From Halalkalicoccus sp. CG83 (GTDB lineage: Archaea; Halobacteriota; Halobacteria; Halobacteriales; Halalkalicoccaceae): a stretch of 64,000 nucleotides of DNA. The position numbers and the translations under genes are program-made. Where the stretch lies: positions 1-64,000 of the forward strand of contig NZ_JAZDDH010000002.1 in assembly GCF_037081715.1 (NCBI RefSeq), in the 5' to 3' direction. Below are positions 32,550 through 41,301 of the stretch, piece after piece (the stretch's first letter is position 1; every line of letters begins with the position of its first letter). The notes below the pieces were generated by a model, which had not been told where the DNA came from, made no database searches, and saw only the letters and a program-made list of their open reading frames with translations.

Positions 32550-33737
32550 TCAGAGACCCAGATCCAGCGTCCGGTTGAGCACGAGCGCCGCCACCACTAC
32601 CGAGAGCAGCGCGACGAACACCGAGAACGCCGCTCCCCAGCCCGCGAGGTCGGCGACGCTGCCGACGACGGCGCTTCCGGTCGCGCTGACGATCATGTAC
32701 GCCGTCCGCACCAGCCCGAAGCCCGCCCCCTGCTCCTCGGCCGAGAGGTTGTCCATGAAGCGCGGCAGGATCGCGGCCCCCCAGCTCATTCCCGTTCCGA
32801 CCAGCACGATCGCGCCGACGAGGACCGGAAGCCCGGCCCCGACTACCAGCGTCCCGTACCCGGCGATCCCCGAGAGCGCACAGAGCCCGGCCGCCGCGTC
32901 GCGCCCGATCCGGTCCGAGAGCACGCCCACGCCCGGCTGGGTGATCCCGTGGACGACGAAGTAGAGCGAGAACAGCGCGCTCGCGGCCGCCGCCGAGTGG
33001 CCGTGGTGGTAGATCAGGAAGGCGGGGAGGAAGGAGGCGGTCGCCTGCCAGACGAACTCACAGAGGATCGCGAGCAGCGCGGTGAAGGCGATCCGCGGGC
33101 GGGTAAGCAGGTCCCGAACGGGCCCGAGGGCGAAGCGTTCGCGCATCGGCTGGCCCGGGCGGGCGGGCTCGGTGGGCCGCACCTTCCAGGCGAACAGCAG
33201 GAAGATCGGCGCCGCGACGAGCGCGCCCAGCCCGATCGAGGCGCGCCAGCCGACCCAGCCGGCGACCGCCGCGGCGGCGACCGGCGCGAGCAGGCCGGCG
33301 AGCGGCGCCCCCGAATTGTGCAGGCCGATCGCGGTGCCGACCCCGTCGAACGTTCGCGTCAGCAGGCTGGTCGCGACGCTGTAGTGGAGGCCGGCGACCC
33401 CGCCCAGAACGACGGTGAGAAGCACGAAGACCGGCATCGACGGCGAGAGCGAGAGCAGGCCGCTCGCCGCAGCCGTGAGTCCGATCGCGGCGAGGATCAC
33501 CGTCCGTTCGCCGTAGCGGTCCGCGAGCACGCCCGAGGGGAACTGCGCGAGCGCGTACGCCGCCCAGAGCCCCGTCAGCGCCAGCCCAACCAGCCCGGAG
33601 GAGGCGCCGAACGCCGCCTCGATCCGGGGAACGACGGGGCTGATCACCAGCCGCGCGACCATCGTCGCGAAGAACGCGAGCGTACAGAGGACGAGGACCG
33701 TCCACCGATAGTCCCATTCCCGCTTCCGCCGAGCCAT
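32550..33737 (-). CDS. MFS transporter
   Basis: A 395-residue major facilitator with 12 hydrophobic helices. Helix 2-3 loop has GVLADRYGERTVILA (the MFS GxLaDrxGrr signature, about residues 68-82), repeated in weaker form as GVLSDRIGRDAAAG in the second half. Substrate cannot be told; the closest overall style is nitrate/oxalate-type or drug-type MFS. Its neighbour is the CC-tailed MoaD-like gene, 93 bp downstream on the same strand. Confidence 0.85.
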   Translation of the reverse strand: MARRKREWDYRWTVLVLCTLAFFATMVARLVISPVVPRIEAAFGASSGLVGLALTGLWAAYALAQFPSGVLADRYGERTVILAAIGLTAAASGLLSLSPSMPVFVLLTVVLGGVAGLHYSVATSLLTRTFDGVGTAIGLHNSGAPLAGLLAPVAAAAVAGWVGWRASIGLGALVAAPIFLLFAWKVRPTEPARPGQPMRERFALGPVRDLLTRPRIAFTALLAILCEFVWQATASFLPAFLIYHHGHSAAAASALFSLYFVVHGITQPGVGVLSDRIGRDAAAGLCALSGIAGYGTLVVGAGLPVLVGAIVLVGTGMSWGAAILPRFMDNLSAEEQGAGFGLVRTAYMIVSATGSAVVGSVADLAGWGAAFSVFVALLSVVVAALVLNRTLDLGL

Positions 33738-33816
33738 CCCCTCTGCCTACCCGAGCCACCCCGAAGTCCCCGTCGATCCCGGTCAGCTATATGCTCCCGG
33801 GCACCCTACTCGGACC

Positions 33817-34728
33817 ATGCGCGTCGTCACCCTGCTACCCTCGGCGACCGAGATCGTCCACGCGCTCGGCGTCGAACCCGTCGCGGTCTCGCACAGCTGC
33901 GACCACCCGCCGGAGGTCCGCGAGACGCCCGCGATCACCCACACCTCGGTCGACGTGGCGGCCGACAGCGCCAGCATCGACGAGGCGGTGCTCGAGGCCG
34001 AGCGCGCGGGCGGCGTCTACGGGATCGATGCCGAGGAACTCGAGCGCGCCGACCCCGACCTGATCGTTACGCAGGGAGTCTGCGACGTCTGTGCGGTCGA
34101 CACCGTCCTCGTGCGGGAGGCCGTCGAGGAGCGAGGGCTGGACTGTGAGGTGCTCACGACCGATCCCCACAGCCTGGAGGACGTCCTCGCGGACGTCGAG
34201 CGGATCGGACGGACGATCCGCCGCGAGGAGCGCGCCACCGCCCTGGTCACCGATCTCCGCAGGCGAATCGAGCGCGTCCGCGAGCGCACGCCCGACGAGG
34301 GCGGGCCACGCACCCTCGACCTCGACTGGATGTCCCCGGTGATGGTCGGCGGCCACTGGGTGCCCGAGCTCGTCGAATCCGCCGGCGGCGAGTACGGGAT
34401 CGTCGAACCGGGCCGGGCCTCGACGCCCGTCGAGTGGTCCTCGGTGATCGAGTTCGACCCCGAGGCGCTCGTGGTCGCGCCCTGTGGGTTCGACGTCGAT
34501 CAGACCGTGGAGAACCTCGCGGAGCTCACGGGCCGGGAGGGCTGGGAGGACCTCACGGCCGTTCGCGAGGGGCGAGCCTGGGTGGTCGACGGCTCGGCGT
34601 ACCTCAACCGCCCGAGCCATCGCCTGGTCGACTCGCTCGAGGTACTCGCCGGCTTACTCCACCCTGAGCGGTTCGACGCACCCCCCGAGACCGTGGCTCG
34701 GCCCCTCTCGACGCGATCAGTCGCGTAG
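33817..34728 (+). CDS. cobalamin-binding BtuF-like periplasmic-binding fold protein, without export signal
   Basis: A 303-residue protein of the BtuF/TroA-like fold. It opens RVVTLLPSATEIVHALG (family block) and has VSHSCDHPPEVRETPAITH and DLDWMSPVMVGGHWVPELVE. It lacks a signal peptide and lipobox, so it acts in the cytoplasm, unlike transporter-linked BtuF; it may hand over corrinoid inside the cell. No btuC/btuD genes are near. Its last 12 bases overlap the convergent TVP38-type gene (34717-34728). Confidence 0.83.
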   Translation: MRVVTLLPSATEIVHALGVEPVAVSHSCDHPPEVRETPAITHTSVDVAADSASIDEAVLEAERAGGVYGIDAEELERADPDLIVTQGVCDVCAVDTVLVREAVEERGLDCEVLTTDPHSLEDVLADVERIGRTIRREERATALVTDLRRRIERVRERTPDEGGPRTLDLDWMSPVMVGGHWVPELVESAGGEYGIVEPGRASTPVEWSSVIEFDPEALVVAPCGFDVDQTVENLAELTGREGWEDLTAVREGRAWVVDGSAYLNRPSHRLVDSLEVLAGLLHPERFDAPPETVARPLSTRSVA

Positions 34729-35358
34729 CCGCGAATAGAGCGGCTTTCCCACCACGAGCAAACCGACTAGCGTGAGCGCGAGAACCGTGAGGGGGTCGAG
34801 CCCCTCGATCCCCTCGGCGCTGAACGCCTCGAGCTGTGCGCCGACGAACACCAGCCCGACGAGCCAGGGAAGGTCGCCGACCACGGTGCCGAGGACGAAC
34901 CTGCTCGTTCGCACGCCGGCGACGCCCGCACCGTAGGAGACGAGGTCGGCGGGAACCGGAAGCAGCCGTGCGCCCGCGACCGCCCGAAGGTCGCCGGTCG
35001 TCTCGGCGAACCGTTCGCCCAGCTCGCTCACTCGGCCGAACGCACCGGCGTCGGCCTCGAGGTATCGCCCGATCGCGAACGGCGGGAGGCTCGTGAGCAG
35101 GAGGCCGACGAGGGCGATGAGGACGCCCGAGACGAGCCCGAAGTAGAAGCCGACGGCGACGGCAAACGGGCTGTGTGGCCAGCCGACGAACGGCCGAAGC
35201 AGGTAGAGCGCGAACAGGAGGGGAAGCAGCCACGGCGAGCCCTGAAGCGCCAACAGAACCTCGACGGCCCGCTCGGGCCCGAACGCGACGGCCGCGACCA
35301 CGATCGCGCCGAACAGCGCGAACCCGAGCAGCGCCCGGAGGCGATCGCGCGTGGTCAC
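34717..35358 (-). CDS. TVP38/TMEM64 (VTT-domain) membrane protein
   Basis: A 213-residue membrane protein with five or six hydrophobic helices and the VTT block PFAVAVGFYFGLVSGVLIAL, then SLPPFAIGRYLE and GARLLPVPADLVSYGAGVAG. This is the DedA/TVP38 group, linked to lipid scrambling and membrane homeostasis. The haloarchaeal role is unknown. It is convergent with, and overlaps by 12 bases, the BtuF-like gene. Confidence 0.83.
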   Translation of the reverse strand: MTTRDRLRALLGFALFGAIVVAAVAFGPERAVEVLLALQGSPWLLPLLFALYLLRPFVGWPHSPFAVAVGFYFGLVSGVLIALVGLLLTSLPPFAIGRYLEADAGAFGRVSELGERFAETTGDLRAVAGARLLPVPADLVSYGAGVAGVRTSRFVLGTVVGDLPWLVGLVFVGAQLEAFSAEGIEGLDPLTVLALTLVGLLVVGKPLYSRLRD

Positions 35359-35445
35359 GTCCGCGCTACGCCCGCCTCGCCGATGAACCTGCCGTCCGAA
35401 CCACGCCGATCGGACGACCCGACTCTCGACGGACCGTCGATCGGC

Positions 35446-36780
35446 TCAGGCGTACGGCTCGAACTCCCTCCCGAACGCGAGGAAGTACGCCGTGCCGGCG
35501 ACCCCGATCAGGCTCGAGAGCGCGAACGCCACGGTGGGACTGCCGCCGTAGGCGAGGTCGGTCCCCGGGATCGAGAGCCCGCCGTAGATCGCACCGCCGA
35601 GCGCCGCGCTCGGGATCACGACCGCGTTGCGCACGAGGTAGTACGCCCCCGAGACCCGCCCGCCGGTATCGCGTTCGGCGGGGCCGACGATCAGCGCCTT
35701 GTGGGCGGGGAGCCCGGCGAACCGAAGCCCCGAGAACGCGAACAGCAGTGCGACCACCCCTGCGTTCGCGGGTGCGGAGATAAGGAGTACCGGGAAGACC
35801 GCGTACACCGCGAAGCCGAGCGCGACGACCGGCTTCAACCCCACCGATTCGGCGAACTTCGCGGCCAGCGGCATCGAGACCAGCGCGATCACCATCTCGA
35901 CCGCGAGCAGCACGCCGAAGAAGACGGCGGGAGAGAGGTCGAACGGGCCGATCGTGAGTCCGACCTCGAGGAACTGGGTGACGACGATCACGAAGAAGAC
36001 GTAGACCATGCCGTTGGCGAAGCGCACCAGGGTGTCGCCGACCAGCAGGGGGCGGAGTTCGGGGGGTAAGTTCCGCAGGTCGTTCCGGATCGCGTCGAGA
36101 CCCTCGAACTCCTTGCCGAAGGAGTCCTCCGATTCGTACAGGTAGTGCTGGACGGCCGTCGCGAGCAGGCCGAAGACGAGAGCGATCGCGAGGACGTACC
36201 GGAAGCCGACGGCGAAGTCGGCGAAGCGGTAGAGCACGCCGGCGGCGATCAGCGGGCCGACGAGGAAGGCGGTTCGACGGAAGACCTCGGTGCTCGCGAA
36301 GCCGCGGGCGAGCCGCGAGGGTGGGACCGCCTGCTTGACGATGGCGAACGTCGCACCGAGCCCGAACGACTTCCAGGCCTGCGCGAGGAACAGTCCGACG
36401 AAGATCCAGATCCACGGCTCGAGGACGACCCCGCCGATCTCGACGGTACCGAGGGCGGGCGCGACGAGCCAGAACGCGAACCCGAGACTCGAGAGCAGGC
36501 CGAAGGCGGTGAGCGAGACCCGCGAGCCGATTCGATCGGAGAGCACGCCGCCCGGATAGGGGTAGACGGCGCTGATGACGTTCCCGACGCTGCCGAACAG
36601 TCCGATCACGAACGCACTGGCGCCCAGTGCGGCCATGTACTCAGGAATGTATCGGCTGGTCATCTGGAAGCCGAGGCTGAACGCGAACATCGCGAGCGAG
36701 AGGACGAGCACGTCCCGTTCCAGGGAGAGGAACCGTCGGAACGTCGAGAGGGCGTCCAGCGACTCGGGCTCGGCGCTCAT
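35446..36780 (-). CDS. MFS transporter
   Basis: A 444-residue major facilitator with 12 predicted helices and the helix 2-3 signature GGVLSDRIGSRVSLTAFG (about residues 76-93). The central cytoplasmic loop (about 205-235) is longer and acidic. The substrate is not clear; a sugar or drug exporter is possible. An inverted repeat lies 130 bp upstream of the ATG (36910-36925). The neighbour upstream on the same strand is a LMW phosphatase/arsenate-reductase-like gene, so arsenic or metal efflux is one option (inference). Confidence 0.83.
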   Translation of the reverse strand: MSAEPESLDALSTFRRFLSLERDVLVLSLAMFAFSLGFQMTSRYIPEYMAALGASAFVIGLFGSVGNVISAVYPYPGGVLSDRIGSRVSLTAFGLLSSLGFAFWLVAPALGTVEIGGVVLEPWIWIFVGLFLAQAWKSFGLGATFAIVKQAVPPSRLARGFASTEVFRRTAFLVGPLIAAGVLYRFADFAVGFRYVLAIALVFGLLATAVQHYLYESEDSFGKEFEGLDAIRNDLRNLPPELRPLLVGDTLVRFANGMVYVFFVIVVTQFLEVGLTIGPFDLSPAVFFGVLLAVEMVIALVSMPLAAKFAESVGLKPVVALGFAVYAVFPVLLISAPANAGVVALLFAFSGLRFAGLPAHKALIVGPAERDTGGRVSGAYYLVRNAVVIPSAALGGAIYGGLSIPGTDLAYGGSPTVAFALSSLIGVAGTAYFLAFGREFEPYA

Positions 36781-36909
36781 CCCCGGCCGTCGGCCGTACT
36801 CCCGCTGGTCTCGAAGCGACGTCGACGTTCACGCCGTCGTCCCCGCGTCGGCGCGTCCTTCGTGTTCGGATCCATGCTACCGGGTGGATTATCGGCGGCG
36901 ATCACGTTA

Positions 36910-36925
36910 CTGGTATCGGTACCAG
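36910..36925. promoter_or_regulatory. inverted repeat between the LMW phosphatase and MFS genes
   Basis: CTGGTA-TCGG-TACCAG, 6-bp arms with a 4-base spacer, 33 bases after the end of the phosphatase gene and about 130 bases before the MFS start. It could be an operator for the MFS gene or a weak 3'-end hairpin. Confidence 0.35.
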
Positions 36926-36957
36926 AACCGTGGACCGCTCTCGCCGCTCCGCCGAGC

Positions 36958-37371
36958 CTACCCGCCGGTCTCGATCCGATCGAAGAGGTCGGAAACGCGG
37001 CGTTCGATCTCGTCGCGCTGGGCGCGTGTGGCGTCGATCGCGTCGCCGCTGGGGTGGGCGACCTCCCACGTCTCGGTCTCTCCCTCCCAGTCCGCCGGAC
37101 GAACTCCCTCGATCGAACAGCCCATCGTCACGACGTGTGTCGCGCTCTCGACGTCCGACGGCGTGATCGCTCGGGGCTCCCGATCGCGGACGTCGATCCC
37201 CTTCTCGTCCATCACGTCGATCACCTCTCGATGGATACGGTCGGCGGGGTCGGTGCCGCCGGTGAGCAGTTCGACGTCGAGACCTCGGCGCTCGCGCTCG
37301 CGTTCGGCGAACGCGGTCGCCATCTGGCTCCTCCCTGCGTTTCCGGAACAGACGAACGCGACGGTCGTCAT
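36958..37371 (-). CDS. low-molecular-weight protein tyrosine phosphatase / arsenate reductase-like
   Basis: A 137-residue protein. The catalytic P-loop is VCSGNAGRSQMA with Cys8, and the general-acid region is VVTMGCSIEGVRPADW with Cys85. In thioredoxin-linked arsenate reductases a third Cys follows within this region (usually VCP); here it is Arg91, so the disulfide relay is incomplete. The protein may be a phosphatase or use another Cys pair. The ATG at 37371 is set by a TATA element (ATAAAG, 37397-37402) 28 bases upstream. Confidence 0.8.
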   Translation of the reverse strand: MTTVAFVCSGNAGRSQMATAFAERERERRGLDVELLTGGTDPADRIHREVIDVMDEKGIDVRDREPRAITPSDVESATHVVTMGCSIEGVRPADWEGETETWEVAHPSGDAIDATRAQRDEIERRVSDLFDRIETGG

Positions 37372-37396
37372 ACGCTCCGGTAGGGGATCGGAGCGG

Positions 37397-37402
37397 ATAA
37401 AG
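37397..37402 (-). promoter_or_regulatory. TATA box of the LMW phosphatase gene
   Basis: CTTTAT on the minus strand, centred about 28 bases before the ATG at 37371; a leaderless start is expected. Confidence 0.5.
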
Positions 37403-37600
37403 ACCGAGTCGACGATCGACCTCGAGGACGGAAACGGACCGCATAGATGCGCGGACGGACGTGAGGTGGATGAGCTCCGCACGTGCCCCTGACAGCGCGT
37501 TCCGGTCACGACGCGCCATCGGGACGAACAGCCCCGTCGAAGGAAACGGTACTCCACAACCTGTTGCGTTCGTCGGAGACGACAGTGCAACCAGTTGCAC

Positions 37601-40066
37601 TCACTCCAGCAGCGACGCGAACGACGCGCGTTCGGCCGCCCTGAGCGTCCGGTGAAACGTCGATCGGTTGACTCCCAACTGCTCGGCGAGTTCGGCGCCC
37701 GTCGTCTCGCGCGGATCCTCGAAGTAGCCGCTGAAGTACGCCACCTGTAGGATCTCCTGCTGGCGGTCGGTCAGTTCCGCCGTGGCCGCCCCCTGCCGTT
37801 CGGATCGGGCCATCGACGGGCGGTCGAGATCGTGGCGGCCGACGAGCTCGACGGTCCGGTAATCCGAGCGCAGCGACTCGACGAACCGGCGGACGGCCGA
37901 CTCGGTGGGCATCTCGACGGTAACGGTCACCTCCTCGGCCGTGGCGGTCATCGATTCGATCCTCCCGCCGTGTTCGACGGCCTCGTCGAAGAGACACGGC
38001 TTCTCGTCTCGAACCGGCGGCCGGACGATCAGTTCGTAGAGCGCGTCCCCCTCGACGACTCGATGACTGGTCTCGATTCGGTCGATCCCCGCGACGAGTT
38101 CGTCCATTCGCTCCGGCGTGGTACCGTCCACGGCGACGAACCACCGGGACGCGCCGTCGGAACGGGGAACCAGGCCCCGGTGTTCGATCCGACAGCCCTC
38201 GTCGGCGAGTCGCTGGGGGGCGAACTCCGGATCGCGAACGCGGAGGCGTAGCTCGGTGACGCCGTCGCTCGCCAGCGCGTTTCGCGTCTCCATGGCGTCG
38301 ATCGCGTACCCGATCGTCTCGCCGAGTTCGCGGAGCACGCCTCGTTCGCGCTCGCCGAACGCGTCGGCGCGATCGGCGTAGACACAGAGGACGCCGTAGC
38401 TTCGACCGCGGTGGGCCAACGGCACCGCCGCGATCGACTGGTAGTTTCGCGAGAGCGCCTCCGTCCGCCGGTCCTCGTCTCGGTCCTCCAACAGCGCGCG
38501 ATCGACGGCGAGCTCCCCGGTGCGGGCCGTCCGCGCTGGCGCCGAGTCGTCGGCCTCGGTCGACGACTCGAGCTTCTCGAGATACGACTTCGGGATGCCC
38601 GACCACGCTTCGGGATCGATCCCTTCGTCGACCACCTCGCCGATCCAGGCGAACCGATAGGGCTCGGCCGCGGCGAGGCGCTCACAGACGGTCGACGTGA
38701 TCCCGGCTCGACAGTCGGATCGGACGATCGCCTGGGTGACGCTCCGTATGATGTCGGTGACGTGGTTGAGTCGTTCGAGCTCCTCGTTGGCCCGCTGGAG
38801 GGTCTCCCCCTGTTCGCGGAGGGCGGCTTCCCGTTCGGTTCGATTGAGCGCGGCCTCCACGTCGTCACACAGGAGGCGGGCGAGCGAGACGGCCTCCTCG
38901 TCGAACGCCGCCGTTCGATCGGTCGGAACGACGAGCACCCCGTGGGTACCGATCGGGATCACGGCCGCCCTCACGCCGTCGTCGACCATCCGCGTCTCGC
39001 CGTCGACGAACGCCTCCCAGATCGGCGAGCCGTCCTCGATGCTCGATCGTACCTCGACGACCTCCCTCGCCGCCGGGCTCCGGGCGGCCGGTCGCAGTGC
39101 GTGGGTCTCCGAATCGAACGCGTACACCGCGGTCCGCGAGACCGGCAACAGCTCCGTGGCGGCGGCGACCGCGAGCTCGCACACCTCCTCGCCGGATTCG
39201 GCCCGCATCATCCGAGTCGTCGCCTCGTGTACCGTCGAGAGCGCCTGCTCGCGGCGTTTTCGGCCGGTGATGTCCTTCACGACGAAGACGGCGCCGTCGA
39301 ACTCGCCGTCCTCGTACAGCGGGACGCCGTTGATCGACAGCCACCGACTCTCTCCGTCGATTCGGGCCGGATACTGGAGGTCGTAGACCGGCTCCTCGCG
39401 CTCTCGGATCACGTCGAACGGCCGTTGGCCCGCCGGCACCGGCTCGCCGTTCTCGTAGATCGTCCAGGGGACCTCCGACAGCGGCGTCCCGGCGATCTCG
39501 TCGGTTCCCATGACCTCGTTCATGCGCTCGTTGCCGAACGTGATCGTTCGCTCGGCGTCGATGACGAGGATCGTCACCGGACAGGTGTCGAGGATCCGCT
39601 TCGTGAGATCGCGCTCGTGGCGGAGCTGCTCCTCGATCCGCTTTCGTTCGGTGATGTCCACCGCGATGCCGACCACCTCGTCGATCTCGCCGTTCTCGTC
39701 CTCGACCGGGAACGACCGGTCGTGGATCCAACGCACCTCCCCGTCGGGCCGTTCGATCCGGTAGATCTCGTCGAACCCACCCCGTTCGATCTCGTTGTCC
39801 ACGGCGTCGGCGACGCGTTCGCGGTCCTCGGGATGGACCGACTCGAGCAGCGTCTCCGGGTTCTCGTACAGTTCCTCGCGCGATCGTCCCCACACCTCCT
39901 CGAAGGCGGGGTTGACGTAGATCGTTCCGAACCGCTCGGGATCGCTGATCCAGAACACCTCCTTTGCGTGCTCGGTGAGCCGACGGAACTCCCGCTCGTG
40001 CTCCTGGAGATATCGACCGGCGCTCTCGTCGATCGGCGATCGTTTAACTCCCGTCGGATCGGCCAT
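37601..40066 (-). CDS. PAS-PAS-GAF-GAF bat-type (HTH-10) sensor regulator
   Basis: About 821 residues. Two PAS domains (about residues 20-145 and 150-275, ending VDITERKRIEEQL and VKDITGRKRREQAL), two GAF domains (about 280-430 and 460-610), then the bacterio-opsin-activator region and a C-terminal HTH-10: LTDRQQEILQVAYFSGYFED and GAELAEQLGVNRSTFHRTLR. It is a soluble one-component sensor; no histidine kinase is attached. The signal could be light, oxygen or redox, but no cofactor-binding Cys or His can be assigned. The start is ATG at 40066, 29 bases after a TATA box; earlier ATGs (40093, 40159) lie at or before that box. Confidence 0.85.
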   Translation of the reverse strand: MADPTGVKRSPIDESAGRYLQEHEREFRRLTEHAKEVFWISDPERFGTIYVNPAFEEVWGRSREELYENPETLLESVHPEDRERVADAVDNEIERGGFDEIYRIERPDGEVRWIHDRSFPVEDENGEIDEVVGIAVDITERKRIEEQLRHERDLTKRILDTCPVTILVIDAERTITFGNERMNEVMGTDEIAGTPLSEVPWTIYENGEPVPAGQRPFDVIREREEPVYDLQYPARIDGESRWLSINGVPLYEDGEFDGAVFVVKDITGRKRREQALSTVHEATTRMMRAESGEEVCELAVAAATELLPVSRTAVYAFDSETHALRPAARSPAAREVVEVRSSIEDGSPIWEAFVDGETRMVDDGVRAAVIPIGTHGVLVVPTDRTAAFDEEAVSLARLLCDDVEAALNRTEREAALREQGETLQRANEELERLNHVTDIIRSVTQAIVRSDCRAGITSTVCERLAAAEPYRFAWIGEVVDEGIDPEAWSGIPKSYLEKLESSTEADDSAPARTARTGELAVDRALLEDRDEDRRTEALSRNYQSIAAVPLAHRGRSYGVLCVYADRADAFGERERGVLRELGETIGYAIDAMETRNALASDGVTELRLRVRDPEFAPQRLADEGCRIEHRGLVPRSDGASRWFVAVDGTTPERMDELVAGIDRIETSHRVVEGDALYELIVRPPVRDEKPCLFDEAVEHGGRIESMTATAEEVTVTVEMPTESAVRRFVESLRSDYRTVELVGRHDLDRPSMARSERQGAATAELTDRQQEILQVAYFSGYFEDPRETTGAELAEQLGVNRSTFHRTLRAAERASFASLLE

Positions 40067-40091
40067 GACATTCGAAAGGAGAAGGACCGTC

Positions 40092-40098
40092 ATAAACC
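40092..40098 (-). promoter_or_regulatory. TATA box that sets the start of the PAS/GAF regulator
   Basis: GTTTATG on the minus strand, about 29 bases before the ATG at 40066. Leaderless spacing; it argues against the longer frame start. Confidence 0.5.
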
Positions 40099-40285
40099 TG
40101 TTCGCACCCTGAACGCTTTGGTCCTCGCGCTCCTCGAATCGCGCGATGAGAACGACCACTATCGGGCCGCACCGGACGACCGCACGGATCGCCTGGGTTC
40201 GCCCGAACGACGTCGGTGCCGTCGTTCGCGATCAGGCCCCGTACACGGCCGTCCGACCGCGCGCGGCGAGACCGGGGGTGGCGGT

Positions 40286-40687
40286 ATGATCGAGGTCGCG
40301 GACCTGGACCACGTCGCCGTCCGTGTGAGCGACGTCGACCGCGCCCTGGAGTTCTACCACGAGCTGCTCGGTCTCCCGATTCGCGACCGCGCACTGTTCG
40401 AGGACGGCGAGCTACCGTTCGTCGCCGTCGTCGCCGGCGGCAGACACCTCCATCTCGTCCCGACCGACGAGCCCATCGACGTCGACGGCGAGCACGTCTG
40501 TCTGTTGCTTCGCTCGGACGACACCGACTCACGCGGGGCGATCGAGGGGTTCCTCGACGAACTACGCGAGGCCGGCGTCGACGTCGAGGAGGGCGAACCC
40601 CGCGAACGACTCGGCGCGTACGGCCGTGACTGGGCCGCCTACGTCCGTGATCCCGACGGTCGACGCGTCGAGCTGAAGTTTCACTGA
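40286..40687 (+). CDS. VOC (glyoxalase/bleomycin-resistance) family protein
   Basis: A 133-residue protein with the two paired beta-alpha-beta units of the VOC fold. It opens DLDHVAVRVSDVDRALEFYH and has HLHLVPTDEPIDVDG and a C-terminal YVRDPDGRRVELKF. The metal ligands His9, His52-region and Glu near the C-terminus are kept, so a metal-dependent lyase or dioxygenase is possible. Similar to lactoylglutathione-lyase-like proteins of unknown substrate. Its last 7 bases overlap the convergent UDG-like gene. Confidence 0.82.
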   Translation: MIEVADLDHVAVRVSDVDRALEFYHELLGLPIRDRALFEDGELPFVAVVAGGRHLHLVPTDEPIDVDGEHVCLLLRSDDTDSRGAIEGFLDELREAGVDVEEGEPRERLGAYGRDWAAYVRDPDGRRVELKFH

Positions 40688-41181
40688 GGTCGGCTCAGGA
40701 TCGCCGCGAAGTCCTCCTCTAGCGTGTCCACTTTGCTCCGGTCGTAGAGGGCGGCCGCAGGGTGGAACGTCGGGATCGCTTCTCGATTCCGAACGGTCCT
40801 CGACTCGCCGCGCAGGTCGGTGATCGTCTCGTCGGTATCGAGCAGCTCACGCGCGGCGAACGACCCCATCGGCACGATCACGTCCGGGTCGACGCGATCG
40901 ATCTCCGCGTCGAGCACCCCGCACCACGCCTCGATCTCGTCGCGGTACGGATCGCGGTTCTCCGGCGGTCGCACCTTCACGAGGTTCGTGATGTAGATCT
41001 CCCGCCGGCCGATCCCCACCTCCTCCAGAACGCGCTCGAGCCGTTCGACCTCGTCGGCTCCGGGCGCCTCCCCGACGGGCATCACGTCGGCATCGAGCGG
41101 GTCGACCGACGGGACGAACTGCGAGCGGTCGAACCGTTCCTCGGGGACGGCCGCGAGTTCGGTCTCGAACTCCGGGCACAT
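40681..41181 (-). CDS. uracil-DNA glycosylase superfamily protein with a missing active-site segment
   Basis: A 166-residue protein of the UDG superfamily (family 4/5-like): VMPVGEAPGADEVERLE, IYITNLVKVRPPENRDP and a C-terminal TFHPAAALYDRSKV are the conserved blocks. In relatives the first block continues as GxPFxGxxG, which binds the uracil; here that stretch is gone and the chain passes directly to VLEEVG. The N-terminal Fe-S cysteines are reduced to one Cys (MCPEF). Activity on uracil in DNA is therefore doubtful. Start: ATG at 41181 (MCPEFETEL); the ATG nine codons upstream is possible. Confidence 0.72.
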   Translation of the reverse strand: MCPEFETELAAVPEERFDRSQFVPSVDPLDADVMPVGEAPGADEVERLERVLEEVGIGRREIYITNLVKVRPPENRDPYRDEIEAWCGVLDAEIDRVDPDVIVPMGSFAARELLDTDETITDLRGESRTVRNREAIPTFHPAAALYDRSKVDTLEEDFAAILSRPQ

Positions 41182-41301
41182 GTCCCGTCCAACGGACGGC
41201 GGACGCAAAAACGGGCAGCCGGCGATGTCCGACCCGACGTCGCGATGCCGTCATCCGAATCGCTAAGTAAAGCGAAACGAACGTGCCGGTGTCGAACGGC
41301 A

